A stretch of DNA of 64,000 nucleotides from the NCBI RefSeq assembly GCF_001936475.1, contig NZ_MSPQ01000002.1, forward strand, positions 434,001-498,000, written 5' to 3'. The DNA comes from Algoriphagus marinus (GTDB lineage: Bacteria; Bacteroidota; Bacteroidia; Cytophagales; Cyclobacteriaceae). Numbering within the stretch: the stretch's first letter is position 1; every line of letters starts with the position of its first letter. Shown here piece after piece: positions 1 to 8,390 of this stretch. The position numbers were made by a program, and so were the translations under genes. Under the pieces are notes generated by a model. It made no database searches, had not been told where the DNA came from, and saw nothing but the letters and a program-made list of their open reading frames with translations.

Positions 1-419
1 AAAAGGCAAGCGTTGAACTCTATGACAAAGAAAACCGAAATCTTAAGGAAGTGAGAGAATACGATCTCAAAGGAGAAGTCCAGGATTTGGTGAGCGGTTT
101 TTATTATTTAAGATCTTTAGACCTTTCAAATCTGAAACCTGGAGAGATAATTCAAATCCGTGGATTCTTTGACAAAGAAATATATAACATAAAATTAATC
201 TACGAGGGGACTGAGCGGATTGATACGAATCTCGGTGAAAAAGAAACCTATATTTTTTCTCCGGAAATCCCACCGAATAAACTCTTCAGAGGAAACTATC
301 CTGTAAAAGTATGGGTAACAAAAGATCAGAATAAAATTCCAGTTAAAATTAAGGCCAACCTGTTTCTGGGTTCATTGAATTTGGACATCATTTCTGCGAA
401 AGGATTAAGAAACAATTAG
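1..419 (+). CDS. DUF3108 domain protein, C-terminal part (5' end outside window)
   Basis: The reading frame is open from the first base of the window (frame starting at base 3) to the TAA at 417-419, so this is the C-terminal part of a longer protein. A GTG at 51 is an internal codon, not the likely start. The visible residues resemble the end of the Bacteroidota DUF3108 family: a VSGFYYLRSLDLSNLKPGE segment, then beta-rich sequence with IRGFFDKEIYNI, LGEKETYIFSP and VKVWVTKDQNKIPVKIKA, ending in LDIISAKGLRNN. Members are exported beta-sheet proteins of about 250 residues with no proven function. The following 139 bases are AT-rich with no strong hairpin, and the two-component pair begins after them. 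The family call is fairly secure; the role is unknown. Confidence 0.8.
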   Translation, partial: KASVELYDKENRNLKEVREYDLKGEVQDLVSGFYYLRSLDLSNLKPGEIIQIRGFFDKEIYNIKLIYEGTERIDTNLGEKETYIFSPEIPPNKLFRGNYPVKVWVTKDQNKIPVKIKANLFLGSLNLDIISAKGLRNN

Positions 420-558
420 ATAATCTCTGGTTAATCTTTCATTAATAAAAATCAATTCTCAGGATTTTTTTATATTGAATTCATCAAAAGGCAAATTTTT
501 ATTTGGTTTCTATGCTTAAATATTCACTAATTTTAAGCTAAATATTAAGAAATATCAA

Positions 559-1248
559 ATGAGTGATAGTCAAAAAATCAAGGTTCTAGTCGTTGATGAT
601 GAGCCGGATATCGTCGAAATCCTAAAATACAACCTTCAAAAAGAAGGTTATGAAGTAGCTACTGCGGAAGATGGTATCAAAGCGGTAAAAACTGCCGCCA
701 AATTTTTGCCAGATGTCATCTTATTAGACATTATGATGCCAAATCAAGACGGCGTAGAAACTTGTCTTCAGATTCGTCAGATGCCTGAACTCAAGAATAC
801 TTTTATAATTTTCCTTACTGCAAGAATGGAGGAGTATTCTGAAGTAGCAGCATTTGATGTGGGAGCGGATGATTACATCACCAAGCCGATCAAGCCTCGC
901 GCTTTGATGAGTAGAATTTCGGCCTTGTTTCGAAGAGAATCCAAGAAAGAACAAGAGCAGGTTCAGATCAAAATCAAAGACTTAATCATTGATAGAGGAA
1001 GCTATACTGTAGACCAGGCCGGAAAGACCATCACACTTCCAAAGAAAGAATTTGAATTACTTTATTTTCTGGCAAAAAACCCGAACATCGTCTATAGTAG
1101 AGATGAATTGCTTCAAAACATCTGGGGAGCAGATGTCTTTGTACTCGCCCGAACTGTAGATGTTCATATTCGAAAAGTGCGAGAAAAGATTGGAGATGAT
1201 TATATTACCACCGTGAAAGGTGTAGGATATAAATTCGAATTAGGATAA
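559..1248 (+). CDS. OmpR/PhoB-type response regulator
   Basis: DNA-binding response regulator of 229 residues. The receiver domain (about 7-122) has the acidic pair D13-D14, phospho-acceptor D57 in VILLDIMMP, T87 and K109 (DDYITKPI). The C-terminal winged-helix domain (about 135-228) ends with RTVDVHIRKVREKIG and TVKGVGYKFE, typical of the OmpR/PhoB class. The ATG start is followed at once by the receiver fold, and only one base separates its stop from the kinase gene, so the two are surely co-transcribed and partners. This pair resembles the PhoB/PhoR-like pair widespread in Bacteroidota, but the stimulus cannot be read from the sequence and no symbol is assigned. Confidence 0.95.
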   Translation: MSDSQKIKVLVVDDEPDIVEILKYNLQKEGYEVATAEDGIKAVKTAAKFLPDVILLDIMMPNQDGVETCLQIRQMPELKNTFIIFLTARMEEYSEVAAFDVGADDYITKPIKPRALMSRISALFRRESKKEQEQVQIKIKDLIIDRGSYTVDQAGKTITLPKKEFELLYFLAKNPNIVYSRDELLQNIWGADVFVLARTVDVHIRKVREKIGDDYITTVKGVGYKFELG

Positions 1249-1249
1249 A

Positions 1250-2323
1250 ATGCTTTCAAGTTCCAGAGGAATCTCATTCGTACTAGCATTAGCCACCTCC
1301 GCTTTGGTCGTGGCTTTTTTATCATTAATAGAGGAGTCAACATTGATTATTCTTTTGGTTGCCTTGGGAGTTTCATTCTCCTCAGCTTACATATTGATGT
1401 CATTCACACTTGATTTTTTGGTATTTAAGGAAATAGGAAACATTTATGCCCTTTTGGAGAAAATTCAAAGGAAAGACCTCTCCGAGATTCACGAAAAAGG
1501 TAAAAAGACTTCGATCTCGCCACTTCGGAAAATCAATAAAGTGATCAACTCCTATGCGATAGCTAGACAGAAGGAGATCGAGACCCTTCAGAAGAATGAA
1601 GAATTCCGACGGGAATTTATCGCAGATATCTCTCATGAATTGAAAACACCAATTTTTGCTACGCAGGGCTACATCCACACCTTGTTGGACGGCGCAATAG
1701 ACGACAAAGCGGTACGAATGAAGTTTCTAAAGCGAGCCGCAAAAAGCTTAGACTCTCTTGATGTATTGGTCCAGGATCTACTGACTTTGAATCAAATGGA
1801 AAGCGGTGTGATCAAATTCAACTTTACCGAGTTTGACCTCAAAGATCTTTTACTTGAAGTGATCGACCAATTAGAGCACAAGGCTTCGAAGCGAGAAATG
1901 AAGATCAACTTTGAATATGAGGAGGGGAAAAGCTACCTCACTTCAGGAGATCGACCGAAAATATATCGAGTTTGCCAAAATCTGATCGTGAATGCTGTAA
2001 AGTATAACGATGAAAAGGGCGAAGTTCATGTCACTTTAAAGCTTCATAAGAATAGCATTCAGCTGGATATCAAAGATGATGGACAGGGAATCCCGCCCGA
2101 AGATATCAAGCGGATTTTTGAGCGATTCTATCGGGTAGAGAAAAGTAGGTCTAAGGAAAAAGGCGGAACCGGACTTGGGCTAGCTATTGTAAAACATATA
2201 TTGGAAGGTCATAAAAGCAAGATCTCCGTGACTTCGACACTGGGCAAAGGTTCGATTTTTAGTTTTTCACTGCCTTTGGTGAAAAAAGAACCTGTGGAAC
2301 AAAAAGCTAAAACCGTACATTAA
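1250..2323 (+). CDS. Membrane sensor histidine kinase (PhoR-like)
   Basis: Sensor kinase of 357 residues, partner of the regulator one base upstream. Two hydrophobic segments at about 8-28 and 31-55 form a short hairpin with almost no periplasmic loop, so sensing is probably in or near the membrane. A linker leads to the dimerisation and phospho-acceptor region with H129 in FIADISHELKTP. The ATP-binding domain shows the N box (NLIVNAVKYND), G1 (DDGQGIPPEDIKRIFERFY) and G2 (GGTGLGLAIVKHI). This is the HisKA/HATPase_c architecture. The lack of a clear sensor domain resembles minimal PhoR-type kinases. The C-terminus is Lys/Glu-rich. A 160-base AT-rich gap with no obvious terminator follows. Confidence 0.94.
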   Translation: MLSSSRGISFVLALATSALVVAFLSLIEESTLIILLVALGVSFSSAYILMSFTLDFLVFKEIGNIYALLEKIQRKDLSEIHEKGKKTSISPLRKINKVINSYAIARQKEIETLQKNEEFRREFIADISHELKTPIFATQGYIHTLLDGAIDDKAVRMKFLKRAAKSLDSLDVLVQDLLTLNQMESGVIKFNFTEFDLKDLLLEVIDQLEHKASKREMKINFEYEEGKSYLTSGDRPKIYRVCQNLIVNAVKYNDEKGEVHVTLKLHKNSIQLDIKDDGQGIPPEDIKRIFERFYRVEKSRSKEKGGTGLGLAIVKHILEGHKSKISVTSTLGKGSIFSFSLPLVKKEPVEQKAKTVH

Positions 2324-2483
2324 GTATACTGGGAAAGCCTCGGATAGTCCTATTCAGTTTCTTAATTATCAACAGTTTAGCATTGTTATCAAGAAGTAGC
2401 AGAAAAAAATGTTAAATAAAAACGAATAGTTTTTTTTTAGAATCTTTTTTTTTAGTTTTCATGACCCTTAACTTTTTATTAAA

Positions 2484-2960
2484 ATGAAAAATCTCAAATA
2501 TTTAATAGTTTGTCTTGTTTTGATTTCTTTTTCCTGCAAAGAAAATGAACAGCCTCAATTTGCTACCGTAGATATGATGGCATTTATCACGGTATTGGAC
2601 GAGCAAGGCAATAACCTTCTAGATCCTAATCAAGAAGGAGCTTATTATCCCAAGGATATCAAAATATTCTACGAACGAGATGGAAAAATGGTGGAATTTT
2701 ATGAGGGCTACTTGACTATGCCGAGAAATTTTCGAATTGACCCCCCAGAGTTTGGCAGTGATTACTTGTTGGCATTAGCTTTGGATTCAGAAAAAACAGT
2801 CATTCAGTGGAACGAGGCAGAAGCAGACACGATTATAGCAGAAATCCAGGATAATGCCTCAAGTGTTATTGTCCAAAAAGTATACTATCAAGGGCAATTA
2901 ATGCATGAACTACCTACAACTAAAAGAAGGGGATTTACTATTATCAAACCGCGGCAATAA
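2484..2960 (+). CDS. Small hypothetical lipoprotein
   Basis: A 158-residue protein starting MKNLKYLIVCLVLISFSC: a short hydrophobic signal with a lipobox-like LISFSC, so Cys18 is the probable lipidation site. The mature part (ATVDMMAFITVLDEQGNNLLDP, then beta-strand-rich sequence ending in a basic KRRGFTIIKPRQ) matches no family I recognise. It may fold as a small beta-sandwich. It stands alone, followed 20 bases later by a strong terminator at 2981-3010. Its function is unknown. The start is supported by the signal peptide directly at the ATG. Confidence 0.75.
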   Translation: MKNLKYLIVCLVLISFSCKENEQPQFATVDMMAFITVLDEQGNNLLDPNQEGAYYPKDIKIFYERDGKMVEFYEGYLTMPRNFRIDPPEFGSDYLLALALDSEKTVIQWNEAEADTIIAEIQDNASSVIVQKVYYQGQLMHELPTTKRRGFTIIKPRQ

Positions 2961-2980
2961 TCCAAAATTGAAACCTGATT

Positions 2981-3010
2981 AAATCCTTCCCTTCGGAAGG
3001 ATTTTTTTTT
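2981..3010 (+). terminator. Rho-independent terminator after the lipoprotein gene
   Basis: Inverted repeat AATCCTTCC / GGAAGGATT with a CTTC tetraloop, followed by nine T. It lies 21 bases after the stop at 2960 and separates the lipoprotein gene from the pseudouridine synthase gene. Confidence 0.85.
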
Positions 3011-3025
3011 AGCCAACCATTTCCC

Positions 3026-3033
3026 TACTTTTG
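3026..3033 (+). promoter_or_regulatory. Candidate -7 box upstream of the RluA-family gene
   Basis: TACTTTTG matches the Bacteroidota -7 consensus TAnnTTTG and lies 30 bases before the ATG at 3063, just after a terminator. No clear -33 TTG is seen at the right distance, so this is a moderate call. Confidence 0.45.
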
Positions 3034-3062
3034 CAACCTCTTTAAAAGAGGCAGGAGAATCC

Positions 3063-3773
3063 ATGAAGAAAGTAGATTTTGAAAAACTCATTCTGTTTGA
3101 AAATGAGGATTACCTGGTGATCAACAAGCCGCCCTATCTGTCAAGCTTAGACGACAGACATGAGGCGCAGAATATTCTGGACTTAGCCAAGGCACACACC
3201 ACCGATTCTCAACTGTGCCATAGATTGGATAAGGAAACCTCAGGATGTCTGGTGATCGCTAAGAATCCAGTCGCTTACAGGCATTTGGCGATGCAGTTTG
3301 AAAGCAGAAAAGTGGACAAAGTCTATCATGCAGTAGTCGAAGGCATCAAGGAATTCAAAGATGAATTGGTCAACCGAAACCTACTTGCAAATAATAAAGG
3401 GATTGCTAAAGTCAGTAAAGAAGGAAAGCCAGCGCAAACGATCTTCAACACGTTGAAGACCTATTATGCACACACATTAGTCGAATGTAAGCCTATCACA
3501 GGGCGTTTGCATCAGATTCGTGTTCACTTGGCCTATCTCAAATCGCCGATATGCGGAGATACTTTATATGGTGGCAACCCCTTATACCTTTCTTCACTCA
3601 AGCGCCGCTTTAATCTCAAGAAAGATACAGAAGAGCAACCGATCATGCAGCGCGTGTCCTTGCATGCTTATTCGATAGGATTTCAAGGAGTAGATGGGAA
3701 GGAAATTAAAGTTCTAGCCCCCTACCCGAAAGATTTCCAGGTTTTAGTGAATCAGCTCGAAAAAACGAGTTAA
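3063..3773 (+). CDS. RluA-family 23S rRNA/tRNA pseudouridine synthase
   Basis: RNA pseudouridine synthase of 236 residues. The catalytic aspartate is D56 in LCHRLDKETSGCLVIAKN, the RluA hallmark. Also present are KVYHAVVEG and the C-terminal ITGRLHQIRVHLAYLKSPICGDTLYGG. There is no N-terminal S4 domain, so this is a short form like RluA/TruC-type enzymes rather than RluC/RluD. Substrate position (23S, 16S or tRNA) cannot be told from sequence. It lies between a terminator and the ribosomal protein operon with its own candidate promoter. The start at ATG 3063 fits the family, which begins with a 'LIxFENEDYLVINKPP' strand. Confidence 0.92.
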   Translation: MKKVDFEKLILFENEDYLVINKPPYLSSLDDRHEAQNILDLAKAHTTDSQLCHRLDKETSGCLVIAKNPVAYRHLAMQFESRKVDKVYHAVVEGIKEFKDELVNRNLLANNKGIAKVSKEGKPAQTIFNTLKTYYAHTLVECKPITGRLHQIRVHLAYLKSPICGDTLYGGNPLYLSSLKRRFNLKKDTEEQPIMQRVSLHAYSIGFQGVDGKEIKVLAPYPKDFQVLVNQLEKTS

Positions 3774-3828
3774 TCATTAGAATTAAAAAAAATAAGCTGG
3801 AATGGAGTCGCTAAAGCGCATTTTAGGG

Positions 3829-3854
3829 CTAAAGCCGTGAAAATTAGGCTTTAG
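3829..3854. repeat. Perfect 8-bp inverted repeat between the RluA-family gene and rplM
   Basis: CTAAAGCC and GGCTTTAG separated by 10 bases. It is not followed by a T tract, so it is a weak terminator candidate. It could be a remnant of a palindromic intergenic repeat; a related CTAAAGCG lies at 3811. Confidence 0.4.
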
Positions 3855-3866
3855 TATTGGAAATAT

Positions 3867-3898
3867 TTTGGATGAAAAACAAAATACTTCTATCTTTG
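3867..3898 (+). promoter_or_regulatory. Promoter of the rplM-rpsI-rpsB transcript
   Basis: TATCTTTG (3891-3898) matches the Bacteroidota -7 motif TAnnTTTG exactly, with TTTG at 3867-3870 about 20 bases upstream as the -33 element. This is the best-formed promoter seen in the window and sits 57 bases before the rplM GTG start, as expected for a strongly expressed ribosomal operon. Confidence 0.65.
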
Positions 3899-3954
3899 TG
3901 TCCCTTTTTGAGGGTGAAATAAATTTAACAAGCTAAAAATTAAACAGTTACACA

Positions 3955-4398
3955 GTGGATACTTTGAGCTATAAGACCGTTTCAGCCAACACCGCAACTG
4001 TAGATAAGCATTGGGTTATTGTGGATGCCCAAGCTGCAGTTTTAGGTAGATTGGCTAGTGAGGTAGCGAAAATCTTAAGAGGGAAAACGAAGCCAAGCTT
4101 CACCCCGCACGTAGATTGTGGTGACAATGTCATCATAATCAACTCCGACAAAATCAGGCTAACTGGTGACAAGTGGAACTCCAAAGTTTATGTGAGACAC
4201 ACGGGTTATCCAGGTGGACAGCGAATCTCTACCCCAAAATTATTGAAGCAGAAGTCTTCAACAATATTGATTGAGAAAGCTGTAAGAGGCATGTTGCCTA
4301 AGAACAGATTGGGAAGAAAATTATACGGCAACTTGTACGTGTATGAGGGATCTGAGCATCCGCATGCAGCACAACAGCCTAAATCTATCACGCTTTAA
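3955..4398 (+). CDS. rplM: 50S ribosomal protein L13
   Basis: L13 of 147 residues, an early-assembly protein of the large subunit. Visible family segments are WVIVDAQAAVLGRLASEVAKILRGK, KPSFTPHVDCGDNVIIINSDKIRLTG, KVYVRHTGYPGG and AVRGMLPKNRLGRKLYGNLYVYEGSEHPHAAQQP. The start is GTG at 3955; the leading MDTLSYKTVSANTATV matches the conserved N-terminal extension of Bacteroidota L13, so this unusual start is trusted over later ATGs. It heads the operon with rpsI 11 bases downstream, the universal L13-S9 order. Confidence 0.98.
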   Translation: MDTLSYKTVSANTATVDKHWVIVDAQAAVLGRLASEVAKILRGKTKPSFTPHVDCGDNVIIINSDKIRLTGDKWNSKVYVRHTGYPGGQRISTPKLLKQKSSTILIEKAVRGMLPKNRLGRKLYGNLYVYEGSEHPHAAQQPKSITL

Positions 4399-4409
4399 TC
4401 GTCTATTTA

Positions 4410-4796
4410 ATGGAAATCATTAACAAAATCGGTAGAAGAAAAACCTCTGTAGCCAGAATTTACATGTCTCCAGGAAAAGGTGAAATCACCGTTAACAATA
4501 GATCATTGGAAGTTTACTTCCCATTTGATTTGCACCAGATTGTAGTAAAGCAGCCACTAGCGCTAGTGGGTGTGGATGGCAATTACGATATCAAAATCAA
4601 TGTAGACGGAGGAGGAAGTACTGGTCAAGCGGAAGCTGCTCGTATGGCAATCTCAAGAGCATTGTGTGAATTTGACATCGAACACAGAGGTCCTTTGAAG
4701 AAAGAAGGATTCTTGACTCGTGATCCTAGAATGGTAGAACGTAAGAAGCCAGGACGTAGAAAAGCAAGAAGGAAATTCCAGTTCTCTAAGCGTTAA
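4410..4796 (+). CDS. rpsI: 30S ribosomal protein S9
   Basis: S9 of 128 residues. It contains [27 protein letters not shown] at the N-terminus, [19 protein letters not shown] in the middle and the Lys/Arg-rich tail [21 protein letters not shown], which reaches the P site of the small subunit in ribosome structures. The usual terminal KR is present. It follows rplM by 11 bases and precedes rpsB by 41 bases, so the three are probably one transcript. Confidence 0.98.
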   Translation: MEIINKIGRRKTSVARIYMSPGKGEITVNNRSLEVYFPFDLHQIVVKQPLALVGVDGNYDIKINVDGGGSTGQAEAARMAISRALCEFDIEHRGPLKKEGFLTRDPRMVERKKPGRRKARRKFQFSKR

Positions 4797-4837
4797 TTCG
4801 GGATTTTACTCTTTTATATCAGAAAAAATATTTATTC

Positions 4838-5599
4838 ATGGCCAAAATAGAATACAAAGACTTACTAGATGCTGGTGTCCACTTTGGACACTTGACGAGA
4901 AAGTGGGATCCAAGAATGTCTCCTTACATTTTCATGGAGAAAAATGGTATCCACATTATCGATCTTAATAAAACGCTTGCTTGCCTCGACGAAGCATCTA
5001 ACGCAATCAAGCAAATCGTACGCTCCGGCAAAAAGGTGATGTTCGTCGCCACTAAGAAGCAAGCAAAAGATCTTGTAGCTGCAGAAGCTAAAAGATTAAA
5101 CATGCCTTACGTAACTGAAAGATGGTTGGGTGGTATGTTGACTAACTTCGCAACTATCCGTAAGTCATTGAAGAAAATGTCTTCTTTGGATAAGTTGATG
5201 GTGGAAGACGCTTACAAGAACCTAGCGAAAAAAGAACGTTTGATGGTTTCCCGTCAAAAGGAGAAAATGGAATCAGTATTAGGTGGTATCGCTGACCTAA
5301 GTAGACTTCCAGCAGCACTATTCGTAGTGGACATCAAAAGAGAACACATCGCAATCGCTGAAGCTCAAAAGCTTGGTATCCCTGTATTTGCATTGGTGGA
5401 TACGAACTCAAACCCGAATGAGGTTGATTTCCCTATCCCAGCTAATGACGATGCATTCAAATCTGTTTCACTATTGGTAAAAGCGTTCGGCGAAGCAATC
5501 GAAGAAGGTCTTTCTGAGCGAAAGAGAGACAAAGAAGATGCGAAACTTTCTGAAGAGGAAGAAGCAAAGAAAGCTGTTGACGCGGATACAAAAGAATAA
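4838..5599 (+). CDS. rpsB: 30S ribosomal protein S2
   Basis: S2 of 253 residues. It starts [27 protein letters not shown], the standard N-terminus, with [54 protein letters not shown] and [13 protein letters not shown] charged C-terminal tail ([27 protein letters not shown]) extends past the conserved core, as is usual in Bacteroidota. A hairpin with a T tract follows its stop, so tsf downstream may be partly uncoupled from this transcript. Confidence 0.98.
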   Translation: MAKIEYKDLLDAGVHFGHLTRKWDPRMSPYIFMEKNGIHIIDLNKTLACLDEASNAIKQIVRSGKKVMFVATKKQAKDLVAAEAKRLNMPYVTERWLGGMLTNFATIRKSLKKMSSLDKLMVEDAYKNLAKKERLMVSRQKEKMESVLGGIADLSRLPAALFVVDIKREHIAIAEAQKLGIPVFALVDTNSNPNEVDFPIPANDDAFKSVSLLVKAFGEAIEEGLSERKRDKEDAKLSEEEEAKKAVDADTKE

Positions 5600-5627
5600 T
5601 CCACAACTTGAATTAATATAAAAAAGA

Positions 5628-5663
5628 TTGAACATCAGGTTTAGGCCGATGTTCAATTTTTTT
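5628..5663 (+). terminator. Terminator or attenuator between rpsB and tsf
   Basis: TTGAACATC and GATGTTCAA form a 9-bp stem with an 11-base loop, followed directly by eight T. It lies 28 bases after rpsB and 75 bases before tsf. It may partly separate the ribosomal operon from tsf. Confidence 0.75.
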
Positions 5664-5737
5664 GTTTTAGTAGATTCTCTGAAACCTAACGGTTTCACCC
5701 AAAAATAATTTTATCGTTTAATCAAACTGATACTACA

Positions 5738-6568
5738 ATGGCAATTACTGCACAAGAAGTAAACAAACTGAGACAAATGACCGGTGCCGGCATGATGGAT
5801 TGCAAAAAAGCTTTAACTGAGGCTGAAGGCGATTTCGAAAAAGCGGTAGATATCCTTCGTAAAAAAGGTCAAAAAGTATCTGCATCTAGAGCAGACAGAG
5901 AGACTAAAGAAGGTGTAGCGGTAGCAAAAGTTGTCAACAATGGAACAAAAGGTATCCTTCTTACTTTGACTTGCGAGACTGATTTCGTAGCTAAAAATGA
6001 AGAGTTCGGAGCGTTCGCAAATACATTGCTAGACCTAGCGGTAGAAAAAGGCGCAACTTCTATTGATACGATCCTTGCACTTCCTTTCGATTCGATCACA
6101 GTAGCTGAGAAAATCACTGAAATGACTGGTAAGATCGGTGAGAAACTTGAAATATCTCATTTTGAAATCGTAGAAGCTGAGGCTGTCGTTTCTTACATCC
6201 ACTCTAACGGTAAGTTAGGTGTATTGGTAGGTCTTACTAATACTACTGGTTCTGACGTTGAAGAGGCTGGAAAAGACGTAGCCATGCAAATCGCGGCTAT
6301 GAACCCAGTTGCTTTGGACAAAGACGGCGTAGATGCCTCTATGGTCGAGCGTGAGATCGAAGTAGGAAAAGAGCAAGCAAGAGCTGAAGGTAAGCCTGAG
6401 GATATGCTTGAAAAAATTGCTTTGGGTAAACTGAACAAGTTCTACAAAGAGAACACGCTTCTTAGCCAGACTTTCGTGAAAGACAACAGCAAAACTATTG
6501 CTCAGTATCTTGATAGCGTAAGCAAAGGAATGACTGTATCTGCATTTAAAAGAGTATCTATCGGATAA
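5738..6568 (+). CDS. tsf: Elongation factor Ts
   Basis: EF-Ts of 276 residues, the guanine-nucleotide exchange factor for EF-Tu. The N-terminal UBA-like part shows VNKLRQMTGAGMMDCKKAL. The EF-Tu-contacting motif TDFVAKN is at 81-87. The C-terminal dimerisation and coiled-coil region holds EIEVGKEQARAEGKPEDMLEKIALGKLNKFYKENTLLSQ and ends SKGMTVSAFKRVSIG. Length and motifs are complete. The last 270 bases recur, about 10% diverged, at 8391-8679, so this 3' end is either the original or one brought in by an insertion. Confidence 0.98.
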   Translation: MAITAQEVNKLRQMTGAGMMDCKKALTEAEGDFEKAVDILRKKGQKVSASRADRETKEGVAVAKVVNNGTKGILLTLTCETDFVAKNEEFGAFANTLLDLAVEKGATSIDTILALPFDSITVAEKITEMTGKIGEKLEISHFEIVEAEAVVSYIHSNGKLGVLVGLTNTTGSDVEEAGKDVAMQIAAMNPVALDKDGVDASMVEREIEVGKEQARAEGKPEDMLEKIALGKLNKFYKENTLLSQTFVKDNSKTIAQYLDSVSKGMTVSAFKRVSIG

Positions 6569-6615
6569 TTACTATTTTAGATTTAAGATTTTAGATCTTA
6601 GATTTAAGACTTACT

Positions 6616-6649
6616 AAAAAGCTGACTTTGTAAAAGGTCAGCTTTTTTT
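6616..6649 (+). terminator. Terminator after tsf
   Basis: AAAGCTGAC and GTCAGCTTT with a 10-base loop, followed by a T run, 48 bases after the tsf stop. It is unlike the terminator that follows the duplicated tsf fragment at 8703. Confidence 0.85.
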
Positions 6650-6692
6650 AAATCCCACAGGCTTTGAAAACCTGACAGTTCTGCTTTGAACG

Positions 6693-7052
6693 TTAGACTC
6701 CCAATACAATAGAAGCTTCTATATCCAATTTCCTACTGATTTCTCTAGCCATTTTAAGCGTAGGCTCACTTTTTCCATTCAGGTACTCACTGACTCTAGA
6801 CGTACTAACACCGAGATATTCAGAGAGCGATTTTTGACTTAAGCCTCGTTCCTGCATGCGAAGTCTAATTGCTTCAGCTAAAGTAGGAGTCACTATAGCA
6901 TGGTATTTCTCCTCATAGTCAGCCACCAAATCCGAGAGCAGGTTCAATTCCACATAACCTTTAGCATCTGGGTTTTCTATATTATCGGGATTAGAAAGCA
7001 ATTCCTCAACCCTTTCTACGATAGCATTATACTCTTTTTCAGACTTGATCAT
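6693..7052 (-). CDS. higA: HigA-type antitoxin with HTH domain
   Basis: A 119-residue protein with a C-terminal XRE-type helix-turn-helix (about 58-112: RLRMQERGLSQKSLSEYLGVSTSRVSEYLNGKSEPTL). The N-terminal 55-residue helical segment is typical of HigA antitoxins of Bacteroidota and should bind the toxin. It is encoded directly after the toxin gene (3 bases between them), the reversed toxin-first order characteristic of higBA. HigA normally neutralises HigB and represses the operon promoter. The pair sits in the island between the two tsf 3' ends. Confidence 0.88.
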   Translation of the reverse strand: MIKSEKEYNAIVERVEELLSNPDNIENPDAKGYVELNLLSDLVADYEEKYHAIVTPTLAEAIRLRMQERGLSQKSLSEYLGVSTSRVSEYLNGKSEPTLKMAREISRKLDIEASIVLGV

Positions 7053-7055
7053 TTC

Positions 7056-7352
7056 TCATATATTTTGAATATCCTGTATTTTATCATATTCAGCGTGCGT
7101 ACCGATAAATCGGATATAAACTTTTTTAGCATTGAATGAAATTATAGCAATTAGTCGATAAGAATTCCCTTTGATATTGAAGACAAATCGATGATTTCCT
7201 ACATAATCGACTGAATTGAAATCGTTTTTTATATCAGTTAACGAATCCCAATCTTTCTTACCTGTTGGAGCATACCAAAAACGCAATGCCAATTCAGAAT
7301 CAGCATGTTTCTTTGCAAATTCATTTATCCGTTTATAAGTAACAATTCTCAT
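7056..7352 (-). CDS. higB: HigB-type mRNA interferase toxin
   Basis: A 98-residue protein of the HigB_toxin family, RelE-fold ribosome-dependent mRNA interferases. Family features seen are MRIVTYKRINEFAKKH, ALRFWYAPTGKKDWDSLTDIKNDF, DYVGNHRFVFNIKGNSYRLIAIISFNAKKVYIRFIGTHAEYDKI. The R-F-I-G-T-H-A-E-Y-D ending is the conserved C-terminal motif. The ATG at 7352 begins directly with the conserved N-terminus. It is first gene of a two-gene operon with the antitoxin. The sequence looks intact, so the toxin may be active. Confidence 0.9.
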   Translation of the reverse strand: MRIVTYKRINEFAKKHADSELALRFWYAPTGKKDWDSLTDIKNDFNSVDYVGNHRFVFNIKGNSYRLIAIISFNAKKVYIRFIGTHAEYDKIQDIQNI

Positions 7353-7435
7353 TAATCTTTGAAAGAATCCATTTATTCTATATTTCGAAACAAATTTACA
7401 TAAAACAGAACAATAATAAAATTGTTAGACTAAGC

Positions 7436-7472
7436 AAAAAGCCCTTTCAATTGATTTTGAAAGGGCTTTTTT
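7436..7472 (-). terminator. Bidirectional terminator, copy 1 of a duplicated element
   Basis: A 15-bp stem built on AAAAAGCCCTTTCAA and TTGAAAGGGCTTTTT. It lies downstream of the beta-barrel gene (minus strand) and upstream of higB. The hairpin and its left flank ACTAAGC are nearly the same as the terminator at 8703-8736 after the tsf fragment. Confidence 0.8.
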
Positions 7473-7537
7473 ATATGCTTCACAAAAGGCTGATGAATTT
7501 TTAAGCAGCAAAAACCTTCAAACAATCTATCTATAGT

Positions 7538-8083
7538 TTATTTCGACTTTGAACCCAATAGGTAAGATATCCCAAGATTATTTCTCATGAAACCATCACC
7601 AAAAACGCTATTGTCCAAAAATAATCTCAACTCACCATTTTGGCTTAGGTATACAGGATAATCTGCTCTAAGATAAAGTCCTAAACTTGGACTAGATACC
7701 GTTTTATTTCCACCTGGTGCTTCTCTTAGTTTAAGGGTAGAAACCAAAACTGCCCCCCCACCAAATCTCACCTTTTGTTTGGCTAGTTGAATTCCTGATG
7801 TCCATATCCTGCCAAAATTCAGCATCGCCGACCAGTTTTTATATCCGTGATAATTCAATTCTGAAATAGATTGATTGGAATACTTGTCAATTTGCAAGCC
7901 GAATTGCCAAGAGGACTCAGATGAACCGAAATCTAAACCTAGTCCGAGACCACCACCAAAAACAACTTCACTTTCAGGAAGGTCGAATTGGGTTCCCATT
8001 CTACCATTTATATGAAAAGATGGATGGGATTGGGCATAAGAGGAAATCCCCAAACAAACAGTCAATAAAACAAGACTTTTCAT
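7538..8083 (-). CDS. Predicted small outer-membrane beta-barrel protein
   Basis: A 181-residue protein with a short signal peptide (MKSLVLLTVCLGISSYAQS, cleavage near SYAQS). The mature part alternates hydrophobic and polar residues with glycine- and aromatic-rich strands, for example VVFGGGLGLGLDFG, WQFGLQIDKYSNQ, WSAMLNFGRIWTSGIQLAK and LGLYLRADYPVYL, and ends near LGISYLLGSKSK. This suggests an 8-stranded outer-membrane barrel of the OmpA/porin-like kind. I do not recognise a named family. It lies in the island between the tsf copies, downstream of nothing and convergent with none; its 3' end has a strong terminator. Confidence 0.65.
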   Translation of the reverse strand: MKSLVLLTVCLGISSYAQSHPSFHINGRMGTQFDLPESEVVFGGGLGLGLDFGSSESSWQFGLQIDKYSNQSISELNYHGYKNWSAMLNFGRIWTSGIQLAKQKVRFGGGAVLVSTLKLREAPGGNKTVSSPSLGLYLRADYPVYLSQNGELRLFLDNSVFGDGFMRNNLGISYLLGSKSK

Positions 8084-8390
8084 ACAGTTTTATTTTGGGT
8101 TATTTAATTTGTTAATCCCTTGACAACGTGGCAGAAAAAAAAAATAGTTACATCATATTTCTAAAAACTTCTTTTTAGAAATCCACCTTTTTTTGAAAGT
8201 GTAACTAGGAAACCTTTTAAAATCGATTGAAACAAGGGTTTTTGGGGTTAATTATAAGTTGAAAATTTATTTTTTTTAGGTAATTATTCCCTGATTACTT
8301 TTTGAAAAAATGAGGAAGTGAGTTAGGATTTTTGGTTTAGTTCGCTAGCACTAGCTATTCAAAATTAAAACCTTCTATCTGGCACTGGTC
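8084..8390. other. AT-rich intergenic DNA, no gene seen
   Basis: About 300 bases between the beta-barrel gene and the tsf fragment. It is very AT-rich with several A and T runs and no coding-like frame on either strand. It probably carries the promoter of the beta-barrel gene. No integrase remnant is visible. Confidence 0.5.

Noticed and set aside
3805-3860. Terminator between the RluA-family gene and rplM
   Set aside because: The inverted repeat has no T tract, so it is listed as a repeat only.
6571-6615. Repeated TTTAGATTTAAGA sequence after tsf as an attachment site
   Set aside because: It is a low-complexity AT repeat and no matching copy was seen at the right-hand junction near 8391-8680.
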